From: Halanaerobium saccharolyticum
Lineage (GTDB): Bacteria > Bacillota > Halanaerobiia > Halanaerobiales > Halanaerobiaceae
Direction: 5' to 3'
Assembly (NCBI RefSeq): GCF_003259895.1
Contig: NZ_QLME01000020.1
Span: 1 to 58,764, forward strand
DNA length: 58,764 nucleotides
Shown: piece by piece, positions 7,901 through 16,725 of the stretch
Numbering within the stretch: position 1 is the stretch's first letter
Layout of the letters: the number at the start of each line of letters is the position of its first letter
Program-made: the position numbers and the translations under genes
The notes under the pieces: model-generated
Seen by the model: only the letters and a program-made list of their open reading frames with translations
What the model was told of the DNA's origin: nothing
Databases searched by the model: none

Positions 7901-8419
7901 ATCGTTAATGATTTAAGAGTTAATGATCGCATTAGAGCAAGAGAGGTTCGTCTGATCGATCAAGAAGGAGAGCAAATTGGTATCAAGTCGCTGGATGATG
8001 CATTGGATAGAGCCGCAGAACAGGGTTTGGACTTAGTAGAAGTTGCTCCACAGGCTAATCCACCTGTATGCAGAATTATGGATTATGGTAAGTACAAGTA
8101 TGAGCAGGCTAAAAAAGAAAAAGAAGCCAAAAAGAACCAGAATGTAATGAATGTTAAAGAGGTTCAGATGGGTGTTAAAATTGAAGACCATGATTTTAAT
8201 GTTAAATTAAAGCAGGCTCGTAGATTCCTCAATGATAAGGATAAAGTTAAGGTAAGAATTCGCTTTAGAGGAAGAGAAATGATGCATAAAGAATTAGGAT
8301 ATGATCTGATGGATCGCCTAATTGAACAGACTAAAGATATTGGTAAGGTAGAAAGCAAACCCAAAATGGAAGGTAGAAATATGATGATGTTTCTAACTCC
8401 CGAAAGTGATAAACAGTAG
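7901..8419 (+). CDS. infC: translation initiation factor IF-3 (AUC start)
   Basis: IF-3 binds the 30S subunit and checks initiator tRNA and start codon. From 7901 the protein is 172 residues, normal for the family, and starts VNDLRVNDRIRAREVRLID; the C-domain holds KVRIRFRGREMMHKELG. I choose an ATC start at 7901 because AGGAGG lies at 7886-7891 with ideal 9-base spacing and the conserved N-terminus begins exactly there. The only upstream standard start in frame, a TTG at 7823, sits inside the leader terminator and would add 26 unlike residues. Rare AUU/AUC/AUA starts are known for infC and let IF-3 repress its own translation. rpmI and rplT follow, the standard operon order. Confidence 0.93.
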   Translation: MVNDLRVNDRIRAREVRLIDQEGEQIGIKSLDDALDRAAEQGLDLVEVAPQANPPVCRIMDYGKYKYEQAKKEKEAKKNQNVMNVKEVQMGVKIEDHDFNVKLKQARRFLNDKDKVKVRIRFRGREMMHKELGYDLMDRLIEQTKDIGKVESKPKMEGRNMMMFLTPESDKQ

Positions 8420-8516
8420 TCAATTAAACAACTTAGAATTCACTTTAATAACTGGTTTTAATACGGAGTTATTTTAGAATGAATTTTTGATTATTACAGT
8501 ATTAGGAGGTTAAATC

Positions 8517-8711
8517 ATGCCAAAGCAGAAAACACATAAAGGAATTGCTAAAAGAGTTAAGACTACCGCTAACGGTAAGCTTAAGCATCACAAAGGATTT
8601 CACAGTCATATTTTAACTAAGAAATCTGGAAATAGAAAAAGACAATTACGTAAAGCTAAATTATTAAGCAAAAGTTATCAGAAGAAATATAAGAAATTAT
8701 TACATGGATAA
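8517..8711 (+). CDS. rpmI: 50S ribosomal protein L35
   Basis: A 64-residue, very basic protein starting [20 protein letters not shown] and ending in [17 protein letters not shown], as L35 does. It is a structural protein of the large ribosomal subunit. The ATG follows TTAGGAGG. It lies between infC and rplT in the usual order and should share the L20-controlled transcript. Confidence 0.97.
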   Translation: MPKQKTHKGIAKRVKTTANGKLKHHKGFHSHILTKKSGNRKRQLRKAKLLSKSYQKKYKKLLHG

Positions 8712-8776
8712 ACAGCAATAATAAAATAAGATAAAAAATAATATATGTTAAAATTTTGGAAGGAGTGTCATTTAAG

Positions 8777-9136
8777 ATGCCACGTGTAAAAAGAGGAAAT
8801 AAGGCGCGCAAGCGTAGAAAAAAAGTTCTAAAGATGGCTAAGGGATATTTTGGTTCCCGCAGTAAGTTATATCGTCCTGCAAATCAGGCGGTAATGAAGT
8901 CTTTACATTATGCTTATAGAGATAGAAGAAATAAAAAGAGAGAATTTAGAAAGCTCTGGATTACAAGAATTAATGCTGCAGCTAGAAATGAAGGTCTTTC
9001 TTACAGCCGTTTCATTAATGGTTTGAGACAGGCTGATGTAGAAATTGATCGTAAAATGTTAGCTGACTTAGCAGTTAATGATTCTGATGGATTTGCTGAT
9101 TTAGTAGATCTGGCAAAAGAAAAATTAGGAAACTAA
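8777..9136 (+). CDS. rplT: 50S ribosomal protein L20
   Basis: A 119-residue basic protein with the canonical start [19 protein letters not shown] and the core [24 protein letters not shown]20 is an early 23S rRNA assembly protein and, in Firmicutes, the repressor of its own operon. An in-frame upstream ATG at 8756 would add seven residues (MEGVSFK) that are not part of L20; the AAGGAG at 8760-8765 lies inside that extension and serves the ATG at 8777. Four bases separate its stop from the next gene. Confidence 0.97.
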   Translation: MPRVKRGNKARKRRKKVLKMAKGYFGSRSKLYRPANQAVMKSLHYAYRDRRNKKREFRKLWITRINAAARNEGLSYSRFINGLRQADVEIDRKMLADLAVNDSDGFADLVDLAKEKLGN

Positions 9137-9140
9137 TTAA

Positions 9141-9944
9141 ATGAATATAATCAGCAGTTCTCAAAATGATAAAGTTAAACATCTAAATAAGCTTTACCGC
9201 AGCAGAAATAGACGTCAGGAAGGTGTCTTTATTCTGGAGGGGAAAAGGCTTATTGAGGCTGCATTGGCAGGAGGAGCGGATTTTAAACAGGTCTTTCTCA
9301 CTCCTGCTTTTTTTAAATCAGCTGCAAATGATAATTTACTGGCTGCTTTAAAATTAAAGGCAGAATTTATCTATATTGAAGAAGAACTTTTAAAAGAAAC
9401 TGCTTCTACAGTTAATCCACAGGGAATCCTGGCGGTAGTAAATGAATCTGTTTTTAAAGGTGATGATTTTTATCAGCAGACCGAAAAAATATTACTTTTA
9501 GATAGGATTCAGGATCCCGGGAATATGGGAACTATGATCAGAACTGCTGTTGCAGCAGGTTTTGATGGTATTATTGCTCTCAAGGGTTCAGTAGATATTT
9601 ATAATCAAAAAGTTATTAGAGCCACCATGGGTGGGATTTTTTCGATAGCGATCAGACAAAAGTTGAGTCAAAAAGATTTTCTGGAAGAAATTAAAAATGA
9701 GGCAGCAGAATACGAACTGCTGGCAGCAGATATAGAGGCTGAAGAATATCATTTTGAGCATCAGTATCAGGATAAATTGATTTTAATGATTGGAAATGAG
9801 GCAAATGGTCTGGATCAGCAATTATTAGAATCTGCTACTGCAAAAATAAAAATTCCGCTGGCTGGAGAAATTGAATCTTTAAATGCGGCAGTTGCAGTAT
9901 CGGTAATTTCTTTTGAAATACTTTCTCAGCAGTTAAAAAGATAA
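9141..9944 (+). CDS. TrmH/SpoU-family RNA 2'-O-methyltransferase
   Basis: This 267-residue protein is a SPOUT-class methyltransferase. The N-terminal part (about 1-100) is the SpoU substrate-binding domain (NKLYRSRNRRQEGVFILEGKRLIEAAL). The catalytic knot holds motif 1 LLLLDRIQDPGNMGTMIRTA, motif 2 LMIGNEANGL and motif 3 IPLAGEIESLNAAVAVSV. It should methylate a ribose in rRNA or tRNA using S-adenosylmethionine, but the position cannot be read from sequence. It starts 4 bases after rplT and is probably cotranscribed; a relative (ysgA) is linked to the same genes in Bacillus. Confidence 0.92.
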   Translation: MNIISSSQNDKVKHLNKLYRSRNRRQEGVFILEGKRLIEAALAGGADFKQVFLTPAFFKSAANDNLLAALKLKAEFIYIEEELLKETASTVNPQGILAVVNESVFKGDDFYQQTEKILLLDRIQDPGNMGTMIRTAVAAGFDGIIALKGSVDIYNQKVIRATMGGIFSIAIRQKLSQKDFLEEIKNEAAEYELLAADIEAEEYHFEHQYQDKLILMIGNEANGLDQQLLESATAKIKIPLAGEIESLNAAVAVSVISFEILSQQLKR

Positions 9945-10009
9945 TGATTTAAGCTGATACTGCTGCTATTTTAATTTAAATTTGAAACAGAAATTTTTAA
10001 CTTTTATTC

Positions 10010-10038
10010 TTGTGAGAATATTTTTTCTATGGTATAAT
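10010..10038 (+). promoter_or_regulatory. promoter for pheST T-box leader
   Basis: TTGTGA (10010-10015) and TATAAT (10033-10038) are 17 bases apart and sit just ahead of the T-box leader. Confidence 0.7.
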
Positions 10039-10044
10039 CAAAAA

Positions 10045-10292
10045 AGAATAGTATATTTAATGGCTGAGAAGGAGAGAGTAACTAGAGATGATACTGGTAG
10101 AGATTAACTGCAGCAGCTGAAAGCAGTTAAATTATCAAATTTAGCGAAGTTCACTCTGGAGCTGAGGACTGAATTAAGTAGGTTTTTCCGGAAGCTAATG
10201 GCTTTCGTTAACAAAAGAAAGTGATTCCACATTTAGGTGGGATAATCAGGGTGGTAACACGGTATCTCGTCCCTTCAGGGCGGGATTTTTTT
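10045..10292 (+). promoter_or_regulatory. T-box riboswitch (phenylalanine, specifier TTC)
   Basis: The leader controls pheS-pheT by sensing uncharged tRNA-Phe. The T-box core AGGGTGGTAACACGG lies at 10248-10262. The specifier codon TTC at 10150-10152 is followed by ACTCTGGAGC, matching the layout of the Thr leader. The stem I apical region (GCAGCTGAAAGC) is near 10115. A terminator at 10264-10292 ends in seven Ts. The tRNA that would bind, tRNA-Phe(GAA), is encoded in this window at 4450. Confidence 0.93.
10264..10292 (+). terminator. attenuator terminator of pheST T-box
   Basis: CTCGTCCC and GGGCGGGA pair around TTCA, followed by a T-run. It is mutually exclusive with the antiterminator holding the T-box at 10248-10262. 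Confidence 0.85.
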
Positions 10293-10341
10293 ATTTTTAG
10301 AATAAAAAATTTAACATATATATAACATGGAGGTGTTAGTT

Positions 10342-11367
10342 TTGGATCTACTAGATGATCTAAAAAAGATTGAAAATGAAGCAGAAGAAGAATTAAAAGA
10401 AGTTGAAAGTCTTGACCAATTAGAAGAACTGAGAATAAAGTATTTAGGTAAAAAAGGGGCTGTCCAGTCTGTTTTCTCCAAAATGGGAAAAATTGAGGCG
10501 GAACAGCGGCCTATTGTAGGAAAAGAAGCAAATATATTAAAAAATAAAATTCAGAACTGGCTGGGGGAACATAAAGAAAGATTGGAAAAGCAAGCGGCTC
10601 AAAAACGTTTTGAAGCAGAAAAAATTGATGTTACTCTTCCTGGCGGCCGGGTAGAAGCGGGACGTTCTCACCCCTTATCTTTAGTAACTAAAGAATTAGA
10701 AGATATTTTTATTGGTCTGGGTTTTGAAATTGCCGAGGGACCTGAAGTAGAGAGTGAATATTACAACTTTGAAGCTCTAAATATTCCAGCACACCATCCG
10801 GCCCGTGATCTGCAGGATACTTTATATATTGATGATCACTATTTACTGCGAACTCATACATCACCGGTCCAGGTAAGAACTATGGAAGCACAGGAGCCTC
10901 CGGTTAGAATAATTGCTCCAGGCAGAGTTTATCGTTCTGACGAACTGGATGCATCTCATTCTCCTATTTTCCATCAGACAGAGGGTTTAGTTATTGACAA
11001 AGATATTTCTTTTAGTGATTTAAAAGGAACAATTGAGTTAATTGTAGAAGCTTTATTTGGAAAAGATAGAGATGTGAGATTTCGTCCCAGTTATTTTCCT
11101 TTTACAGAACCGAGTGCTGAGGTAGATGTTTCCTGTATTGTCTGCGGCGGAGAAGGATGTCCTTTGTGTTCCAGGACTGGCTGGCTGGAGATTATGGGGT
11201 CAGGAATGGTTCATCCAAATGTGCTGGAAATGTCAGGTTATGATAAGGATATTTATAGTGGTTTTGCCTTTGGAGTAGGTCTGGACCGTCTGGCTTTATT
11301 AAAATATGGAATTGATGATATTAGAGTGCTTTATGAAAATGATAAGCGGTTTTTACATCAGTTTTAA
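10342..11367 (+). CDS. pheS: phenylalanine--tRNA ligase alpha subunit
   Basis: This 341-residue catalytic subunit of the alpha2-beta2 PheRS has an N-terminal coiled coil (about 1-85), then the class II core. Recognisable parts are HPARDLQDTLY, LRTHTSPVQVRTM (motif 2 region), FHQTEGLVID, a cysteine-rich turn (CIVCGGEGCPLC) and motif 3 FGVGLDRLALLKYGI. I place the start at the TTG at 10342: GGAGGTG at 10329-10335 is then six bases upstream, whereas an ATG at 10327 would overlap its own ribosome site. It is the first gene of the T-box-controlled pheST operon. Confidence 0.96.
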   Translation: MDLLDDLKKIENEAEEELKEVESLDQLEELRIKYLGKKGAVQSVFSKMGKIEAEQRPIVGKEANILKNKIQNWLGEHKERLEKQAAQKRFEAEKIDVTLPGGRVEAGRSHPLSLVTKELEDIFIGLGFEIAEGPEVESEYYNFEALNIPAHHPARDLQDTLYIDDHYLLRTHTSPVQVRTMEAQEPPVRIIAPGRVYRSDELDASHSPIFHQTEGLVIDKDISFSDLKGTIELIVEALFGKDRDVRFRPSYFPFTEPSAEVDVSCIVCGGEGCPLCSRTGWLEIMGSGMVHPNVLEMSGYDKDIYSGFAFGVGLDRLALLKYGIDDIRVLYENDKRFLHQF

Positions 11368-11475
11368 ATTAAATTATAAAATTAATTATAAATTGTGAAT
11401 AACATTTTAATTATTTAAGGGATTTATGCAGCTTTGAACACGCTGTTAATTTTAAAATTAGAAAGGATGATAATT

Positions 11476-13908
11476 TTGCAGATATCATATAACTGGTTAA
11501 AGAAATATATTGATATAAATTTTACTCCTGACGATCTTTCGGAAAAGCTGACTATGGCTGGTCTGGAAGTTGAGGGAGTTGAGTACTTAGGAGAAGGTTT
11601 AGATGATATAATTATTGCCAGGATTGAAGAGATTAAAGAACATCCTGATGCAGATAAACTTGTGATCTGTCTGGTTAAAACTGGATCAGATAAAGAACTA
11701 ATTCCTGTTGTTACAGGAGCTCCCAATGTTGAAGTAGGACAGATGGTTCCATTTGCGAAAGTAGGATCAACTCTTCCTGGTGGAATGAAGATTGAAGAAG
11801 TTAAATTAAGAGGCGAACTTTCTCAGGGAATGATCTGTTCTAAAGACGAGCTTGGGCTGCAGGAAGAAAGAGCTGAAGGAATTATGGTCCTGGATGATGA
11901 TGCTCCTCTGGGCGGCAGTTTTCTTAAGTATAAGCGACTGGATGATTATGTATTTAAGCTTGATTTAACACCTAACTATGCCCGCTGTCTGGGAATGATT
12001 GGTGTAGCTCGTGAGATCAAGTCTTTATATGCTCAGGAGAAGACTTTAAACACTCCTCCAATCTCATTCGAGGAGGCTGAAGAATTAGGAAATATTAATG
12101 ATTATGCGCAAGTAGAAATAGAGGACCCGGATTTATGTCCCCGTTATACTGCCCGTCTGGTTAAAAATGTTAAAATCAAAGAATCGCCGGAATGGATCCA
12201 GCGCCGACTTAAAGCAGCCGGGATCAGACCGATCAATAATGTAGTTGATATTTCGAACTTTGTTTTAATGGAATATAATCAGCCACTTCATACTTTTGAT
12301 TTTAATAAAATTAAAGATGGTAAAATTATTGTCCGCCGGGCTGATGCAGAAGAAAAAATGTTGACCCTGGATGAGGAAGAAAGAGTATTGGATGATGAAA
12401 TGCTTGTTATTTCTGATCCAGAAAAAGCAGTTGCTGTTGGTGGAGTTATGGGGGGAGCCAATACTGAGGTAACTGAGGAAACTACCGATGTCTTAATTGA
12501 ATCTGCCTATTTTAATCCGGTTAGCATTCGCAAAACTGCCAAGAAATTGGGAATGCATTCAGATTCTTCCCACCGTTTCGAAAGAGGTGTGGATATAGAA
12601 AAGGTGATAGAAGCCAACAACCGGGCCTGTCAGATGCTTGCTAAATGTGATGGAGCCAGAGTGGTTCCTGGCGTAATTGATAATTATCCTTTAAAATATG
12701 AACCAGCTGTGATTACTCTAGCTGCTAAAAGAGTTAATGAGCTATTAGGAATTAATTTAGAAGCTGCTGAAGTTAAAGAAAGTCTTGAGCGTTTGGGTTT
12801 TGAGGTTGAGCCAACTGCTAATGCTGATGAGTTTGAGGTTACTGTTCCCTCCTATAGAACTGATGTGGAGCAGGGAGCTGATTTAGTTGAGGAAATCGCC
12901 CGGGTTTATGGCTATAATAGAATTCCTTCTACCAGACCGACTTCTAAACAGAGAGGTAAAAGGTCTTCCAAACAAAAATTTGAAGCGAGAGTTAAAAAAT
13001 TGCTGCAGGCAGGTGGGCTGGATGAAGTAATTACCTATAGTCTACAGGATAAAAAAAGTTATCAGGACTTAAATTTAACTCAATTTGAAGACTATGCAAA
13101 ATTTGTAAGCATCAAAAATCCGCTGAGTGAGGCCTTTGGAATTTTAAGAACTACTTTGCTGCCGGGAATAATTGATGTTCTCTCTTCTAATGCCCGCCGT
13201 CAGGGTTCAGAAATGGCTGTCTTTGAAACCGGAACAGTATTTAGAAACAGAGGGGGCAGTAATCGTCCTGAAGAGCTAAATAAACTCGGAGGAGGAATCT
13301 TTGGACAGAGTAATAACCTCTGGCAGCAGGGAGCTCCTAACTTCTTTGCCTTAAAAGGGGTGCTGGAAATGTTATTTGATAGAGTCCAGCTGGAAAAGTA
13401 CAGCTTCATTGCTGATAATGACAATCGAGATTTTCTGCATCCAGGCCGCAGAGCTGAGATTAAGTATGATCAAACTCAGACTTTTGGCTTTATTGGAGAA
13501 ATCCACCCAGAACTTGCAGATCAGAATAATTTACCTGCCGGAACAACTGTTTTTGAGTTGGATCTGGATTTTCTGTTTGAAATCACTGCAGAAAAATCTT
13601 ATCAATATCATAAATTAGTTAAATATCCTGTGCTGGCAAGAGATCTGGCAATTGTAATGGCAGAGGATGTTGCAGTTGGTGATATCCATCAGGCAATCAG
13701 AGAAAAAGGTGGTTCAATGCTTAAAGGTCTGGAGCTTTTTGATATATATCAAGGAGATCAGATTGAGGCTGGTTATCAGAGTGCTGCTTTTGAATTAAAA
13801 TTCCAGGCAGAGGATAGAACTTTAACCGATCAGGAGGTTAATGAGCGTTTTAATCAGATAGTAAATCATCTCAAAGAAGAATATTCCGCAGAAATTAGAG
13901 GAAATTAA
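11476..13908 (+). CDS. pheT: phenylalanine--tRNA ligase beta subunit
   Basis: The 810-residue beta subunit starts MQISYNWLKKYIDINF. It has the OB-fold tRNA-binding domain (about 40-150, HPDADKLVICLV), the B3/B4 editing region, the B5 domain (about 400-475), a core resembling the alpha subunit, and the ferredoxin-like anticodon-binding domain at the C-terminus (KYPVLARDLAIVMAE onward). The TTG at 11476 follows AAAGGA at 11463-11468 at good distance and gives the family's usual N-terminus; longer in-frame starts (11434, 11467) add residues unlike the family. It follows pheS by 108 bases with no terminator between. Confidence 0.96.
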   Translation: MQISYNWLKKYIDINFTPDDLSEKLTMAGLEVEGVEYLGEGLDDIIIARIEEIKEHPDADKLVICLVKTGSDKELIPVVTGAPNVEVGQMVPFAKVGSTLPGGMKIEEVKLRGELSQGMICSKDELGLQEERAEGIMVLDDDAPLGGSFLKYKRLDDYVFKLDLTPNYARCLGMIGVAREIKSLYAQEKTLNTPPISFEEAEELGNINDYAQVEIEDPDLCPRYTARLVKNVKIKESPEWIQRRLKAAGIRPINNVVDISNFVLMEYNQPLHTFDFNKIKDGKIIVRRADAEEKMLTLDEEERVLDDEMLVISDPEKAVAVGGVMGGANTEVTEETTDVLIESAYFNPVSIRKTAKKLGMHSDSSHRFERGVDIEKVIEANNRACQMLAKCDGARVVPGVIDNYPLKYEPAVITLAAKRVNELLGINLEAAEVKESLERLGFEVEPTANADEFEVTVPSYRTDVEQGADLVEEIARVYGYNRIPSTRPTSKQRGKRSSKQKFEARVKKLLQAGGLDEVITYSLQDKKSYQDLNLTQFEDYAKFVSIKNPLSEAFGILRTTLLPGIIDVLSSNARRQGSEMAVFETGTVFRNRGGSNRPEELNKLGGGIFGQSNNLWQQGAPNFFALKGVLEMLFDRVQLEKYSFIADNDNRDFLHPGRRAEIKYDQTQTFGFIGEIHPELADQNNLPAGTTVFELDLDFLFEITAEKSYQYHKLVKYPVLARDLAIVMAEDVAVGDIHQAIREKGGSMLKGLELFDIYQGDQIEAGYQSAAFELKFQAEDRTLTDQEVNERFNQIVNHLKEEYSAEIRGN

Positions 13909-13980
13909 ATTTTCAGGCAGGAATTTCGACTTTTGTAATGAATATAATAAAGTAGACTACTATAGTTGGAGATGTTGCTA

Positions 13981-14331
13981 ATGATAGAGGAAAAAAATCA
14001 AGATAAGAAAAAATTCAAATTAAATATTTTGGGTGATCAATTTACTGTGACTGGAGATTTCAGTGAGGATTATATAAATAAACTTGCTGATCATGTGGAA
14101 AAAACAGGTCAAGAGATAAAAAATGCTTATCCTAAATTGCCCTTTAGACGTTTATCACATTTGACAATGATTAATCTGGCTGATGAATATTTTAAACTGC
14201 GCAGTCAGTGTGTTGATTTAAGTAAAGAAAAAGAGAGACTTAAAGAGGCAAATCAAAGCTTACATCAGGAGTTAAAAAAACTGCGTCAGGAGAATGAGGA
14301 ATTAAATACTCTACTCGAGGAGGTAGATTAA
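13981..14331 (+). CDS. zapA: cell division protein ZapA
   Basis: About 116 residues. The N-terminal half matches ZapA (KFKLNILGDQFTVTGDFSEDYINKLADHV), which crosslinks FtsZ filaments; the rest is a coiled coil from about residue 75 on (LSKEKERLKEANQSLHQELK). I place the start at the ATG at 13981, nine bases after TTGGAG; a TTG at 13966 and an ATG at 13972 are alternatives. The stop TAA is directly followed by the cvpA start, so translation is coupled. The order pheT-zapA-cvpA-polX-mutS2 is the one found in Bacillus. Confidence 0.88.
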   Translation: MIEEKNQDKKKFKLNILGDQFTVTGDFSEDYINKLADHVEKTGQEIKNAYPKLPFRRLSHLTMINLADEYFKLRSQCVDLSKEKERLKEANQSLHQELKKLRQENEELNTLLEEVD

Positions 14332-14823
14332 TTGGATATCATAAATTTCCTCGATGTTATAATTTTAGTAATTATACTCTTTTTTGCCTTTAATGGGTTT
14401 AGAAGAGGATTTATAGATCAGACAAGTACAATATTGGGACTGCTGGCTGCATTATTTGTAGCAGTCAGGCAGTATCAGTATTTTACCCAGTTTTTAGAGC
14501 CTTATCTGGATTTATCTATTTCCCTACTGCAGTTTATTTCTTTTGCAGTAATCTTTATTGTAGTAAATATTGTGATCCATGTTTTAGGAATTACACTTAA
14601 AAAAATTGTGGATTCTATTTTTCTACAGCCAGTAGATCGTGCCTTAGGGTTTTTGTTAGGCTTAGTAAAAGGTGGAATTATCATTTATTTGCTAGTTTTA
14701 ATTCTGGCCCAAATTCCCTATCAAAAAATAAATGATGTTTTAAATAATTCTTTTCTGGCAAGCAGAATTATCGAAGCATCACCATTAATCCAATCAAAGA
14801 TTGAAGAAATTTTTCGGCCATGA
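14332..14823 (+). CDS. CvpA family membrane protein
   Basis: A 163-residue integral membrane protein with four hydrophobic segments (about 5-20, 28-45, 62-85, 103-125). It has the CvpA signature FNGFRRGFIDQTSTILGLLAA near the N-terminus. The E. coli namesake affects colicin V production; the role in Firmicutes is not settled. The TTG start at 14332 touches the zapA stop and uses a GAGGAGG within the end of zapA. A hairpin overlaps its stop codon. Confidence 0.85.
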   Translation: MDIINFLDVIILVIILFFAFNGFRRGFIDQTSTILGLLAALFVAVRQYQYFTQFLEPYLDLSISLLQFISFAVIFIVVNIVIHVLGITLKKIVDSIFLQPVDRALGFLLGLVKGGIIIYLLVLILAQIPYQKINDVLNNSFLASRIIEASPLIQSKIEEIFRP

Positions 14824-14840
14824 GATATTCATGGCCTTTT
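14816..14840 (+). terminator. terminator at end of cvpA
   Basis: GGCCATGA and TCATGGCC form a perfect 8-bp stem around GATAT, followed by TTTT. The stem overlaps the cvpA TGA at 14821-14823. Termination may be partial, since polX follows closely. Confidence 0.6.
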
Positions 14841-14886
14841 GGCGTCTTAAATGAAATTAAAGATCTTAATAGAAAGAGGTGTTACA

Positions 14887-16623
14887 ATGCAGGAAATGAG
14901 CAATAAAGAAATTGCTAAAATCCTAACAGAGTTTGCTGATTTACTGGCAATTAAAGGTGAGAATGATTTTAAAATAAGAGCTTATACAAATGCTGCCCGT
15001 AAAATTGAATCCTATCCTGATGATATTTTTGAGCTGGCAGAAAAAGATAAACTTAAAGAAATAAACGGAATTGGCAGTGGTATTGCTGAGTCAATTACAG
15101 AACTGCTGCAGGATGGAATAATAGAGGAAATGGAAGCAATCAAAGCTGAACTTCCACCTGGTGTTATCGAGATGACCGATATTCAGGGTCTGGGACCAAA
15201 AACTGCTCATCGTTTTTATTATGAATTGGAGATTGAAGATTTAATTTCACTGGAGAAAGCTCTTAAAGAGGGCAAAGTTCAGGAACTTAAAGGTTTTGGT
15301 AAAAAGTCGGAAGAAAAATTATTAAAGGCTTTAAAGAATCATGAAAAATATGTAGATAAAATAAATCTGGCTAAGGCTTTAAAAACAGCTGGAGAGATAA
15401 TAGAAACAATTAAAACTGAACTTGAGCCCGATCTTTTTGAGGAAATTGAAATCTGCGGCAGCAGCAGAAGAGCAAAAGAACTGACGGGGGACCTTGATAT
15501 TTTGATAGCTACAGCAAAACCAGAAGAACTTTCTCAAAAGCTAAAAAATTTAAATTTTACTGCTGAAGTTATTGGTGCAGGAGAGACTAAAGTCAGTATT
15601 AGAACTGAGCAGGGAGTTCAGACAGATTTTCGTCTGGTAAGTAAGGAAGAATTCCCCTCTGCTCTTCATTATTTTACCGGTTCTAAGGCCCACAATGTCA
15701 GGATGAGGCAGCTGGCCAAAGAGCATAATTTAAAATTAAGTGAATATGGACTTTTTCGAGATGATGACAGCAAAGAAAAAATTGAATCTGAGGCAGATAT
15801 ATTTAAGATTCTGGGGCTGGATTATATTATTCCTGAACTAAGAGAGGATCAGGGAGAGATAGAAGCTGCTCAGAAAGGAGAACTGCCGGATAGTATTGAA
15901 TTAGAAGATATAAAAGGTGATCTACATCTTCATTCTCGTTATAGTGATGGTGCTTTTTCAATCAGGGAGATGGCAGAGGCGGCTAAAGAACGAGGTTATA
16001 AATATATTGCCGTAACTGATCATTCTCAGTCTTTAACAGTAGCCAGTGGGATGTCAACAGAAGAGTTAAAAAAACAGCTCCAGGAAATTGATGAGCTAAA
16101 TCAGGATTTTGAAGATTTCCGGATTTTTAAAGGTGTAGAGGTTGATATTCTTAAAAATGGTGATTTAGATTTTGAAGATAAGTTATTACAAGAATTGGAT
16201 TTTGTTATTGCATCTGTACACAGTTATTTTAATCTGGAAGAAGCGGAAATGACAGAGCGAATTATCAGGGCAGTTAAAAATCCTTATGTTAAACTAATAG
16301 GACATCCCAGAGGTAGGATGCTTGAGGGAAGAGAGGCCTATGCAGTTGACTTAGAAAAAGTCATTAAAGCTGCTGCAGAGAATAATACCGTTCTGGAAAT
16401 CAATGCTTCTCCTCAACGGCTGGATCTGGATGCAGAATGGGCACGGAAAGTTAAAAAAGCTGGTGCTAAAATTTCGATTAATACTGATGCTCATCATTAC
16501 AAAGAGTACAGTGATATGGAACTGGGAGTTGCGACTGCCCGCCGTGGCTGGCTGGAAAAAGGAGACGTAATTAATACTTTTACTGTAAATGAACTGAATG
16601 AGTTTTTTAAATTAAAAAAGTAA
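14887..16623 (+). CDS. polX: DNA polymerase/3'-5' exonuclease PolX
   Basis: This 578-residue bacterial X-family polymerase is a base-excision or gap-filling enzyme. It has helix-hairpin-helix motifs near residues 55-65 (INGIGSGIAESI) and 90-110 (IQGLGPKTAHRFY). The nucleotidyltransferase motif GSSRRAKELTGDLDILIA lies at about 192. A C-terminal PHP domain carries metal-ligand clusters DLHLHSRYSDGA (about 345), VTDHSQSL, EVDIL, VIASVHSY, GHPRG and NTDAHHY; the PHP domain gives nuclease activity in the family. The ATG at 14887 follows AGAGGTG; an upstream in-frame ATG at 14851 lacks a good site. mutS2 follows, a repair pair common in Firmicutes. Confidence 0.95.
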   Translation: MQEMSNKEIAKILTEFADLLAIKGENDFKIRAYTNAARKIESYPDDIFELAEKDKLKEINGIGSGIAESITELLQDGIIEEMEAIKAELPPGVIEMTDIQGLGPKTAHRFYYELEIEDLISLEKALKEGKVQELKGFGKKSEEKLLKALKNHEKYVDKINLAKALKTAGEIIETIKTELEPDLFEEIEICGSSRRAKELTGDLDILIATAKPEELSQKLKNLNFTAEVIGAGETKVSIRTEQGVQTDFRLVSKEEFPSALHYFTGSKAHNVRMRQLAKEHNLKLSEYGLFRDDDSKEKIESEADIFKILGLDYIIPELREDQGEIEAAQKGELPDSIELEDIKGDLHLHSRYSDGAFSIREMAEAAKERGYKYIAVTDHSQSLTVASGMSTEELKKQLQEIDELNQDFEDFRIFKGVEVDILKNGDLDFEDKLLQELDFVIASVHSYFNLEEAEMTERIIRAVKNPYVKLIGHPRGRMLEGREAYAVDLEKVIKAAAENNTVLEINASPQRLDLDAEWARKVKKAGAKISINTDAHHYKEYSDMELGVATARRGWLEKGDVINTFTVNELNEFFKLKK

Positions 16624-16725
16624 TAACAGGTTAGATTGATTTAGAAAATTGATTAATTTTAAGAAAGTGTTTTGTTTAATCTGTAATAAAAAGCGTAATA
16701 AAATTAAATTCCGGAGGTATTTAAG

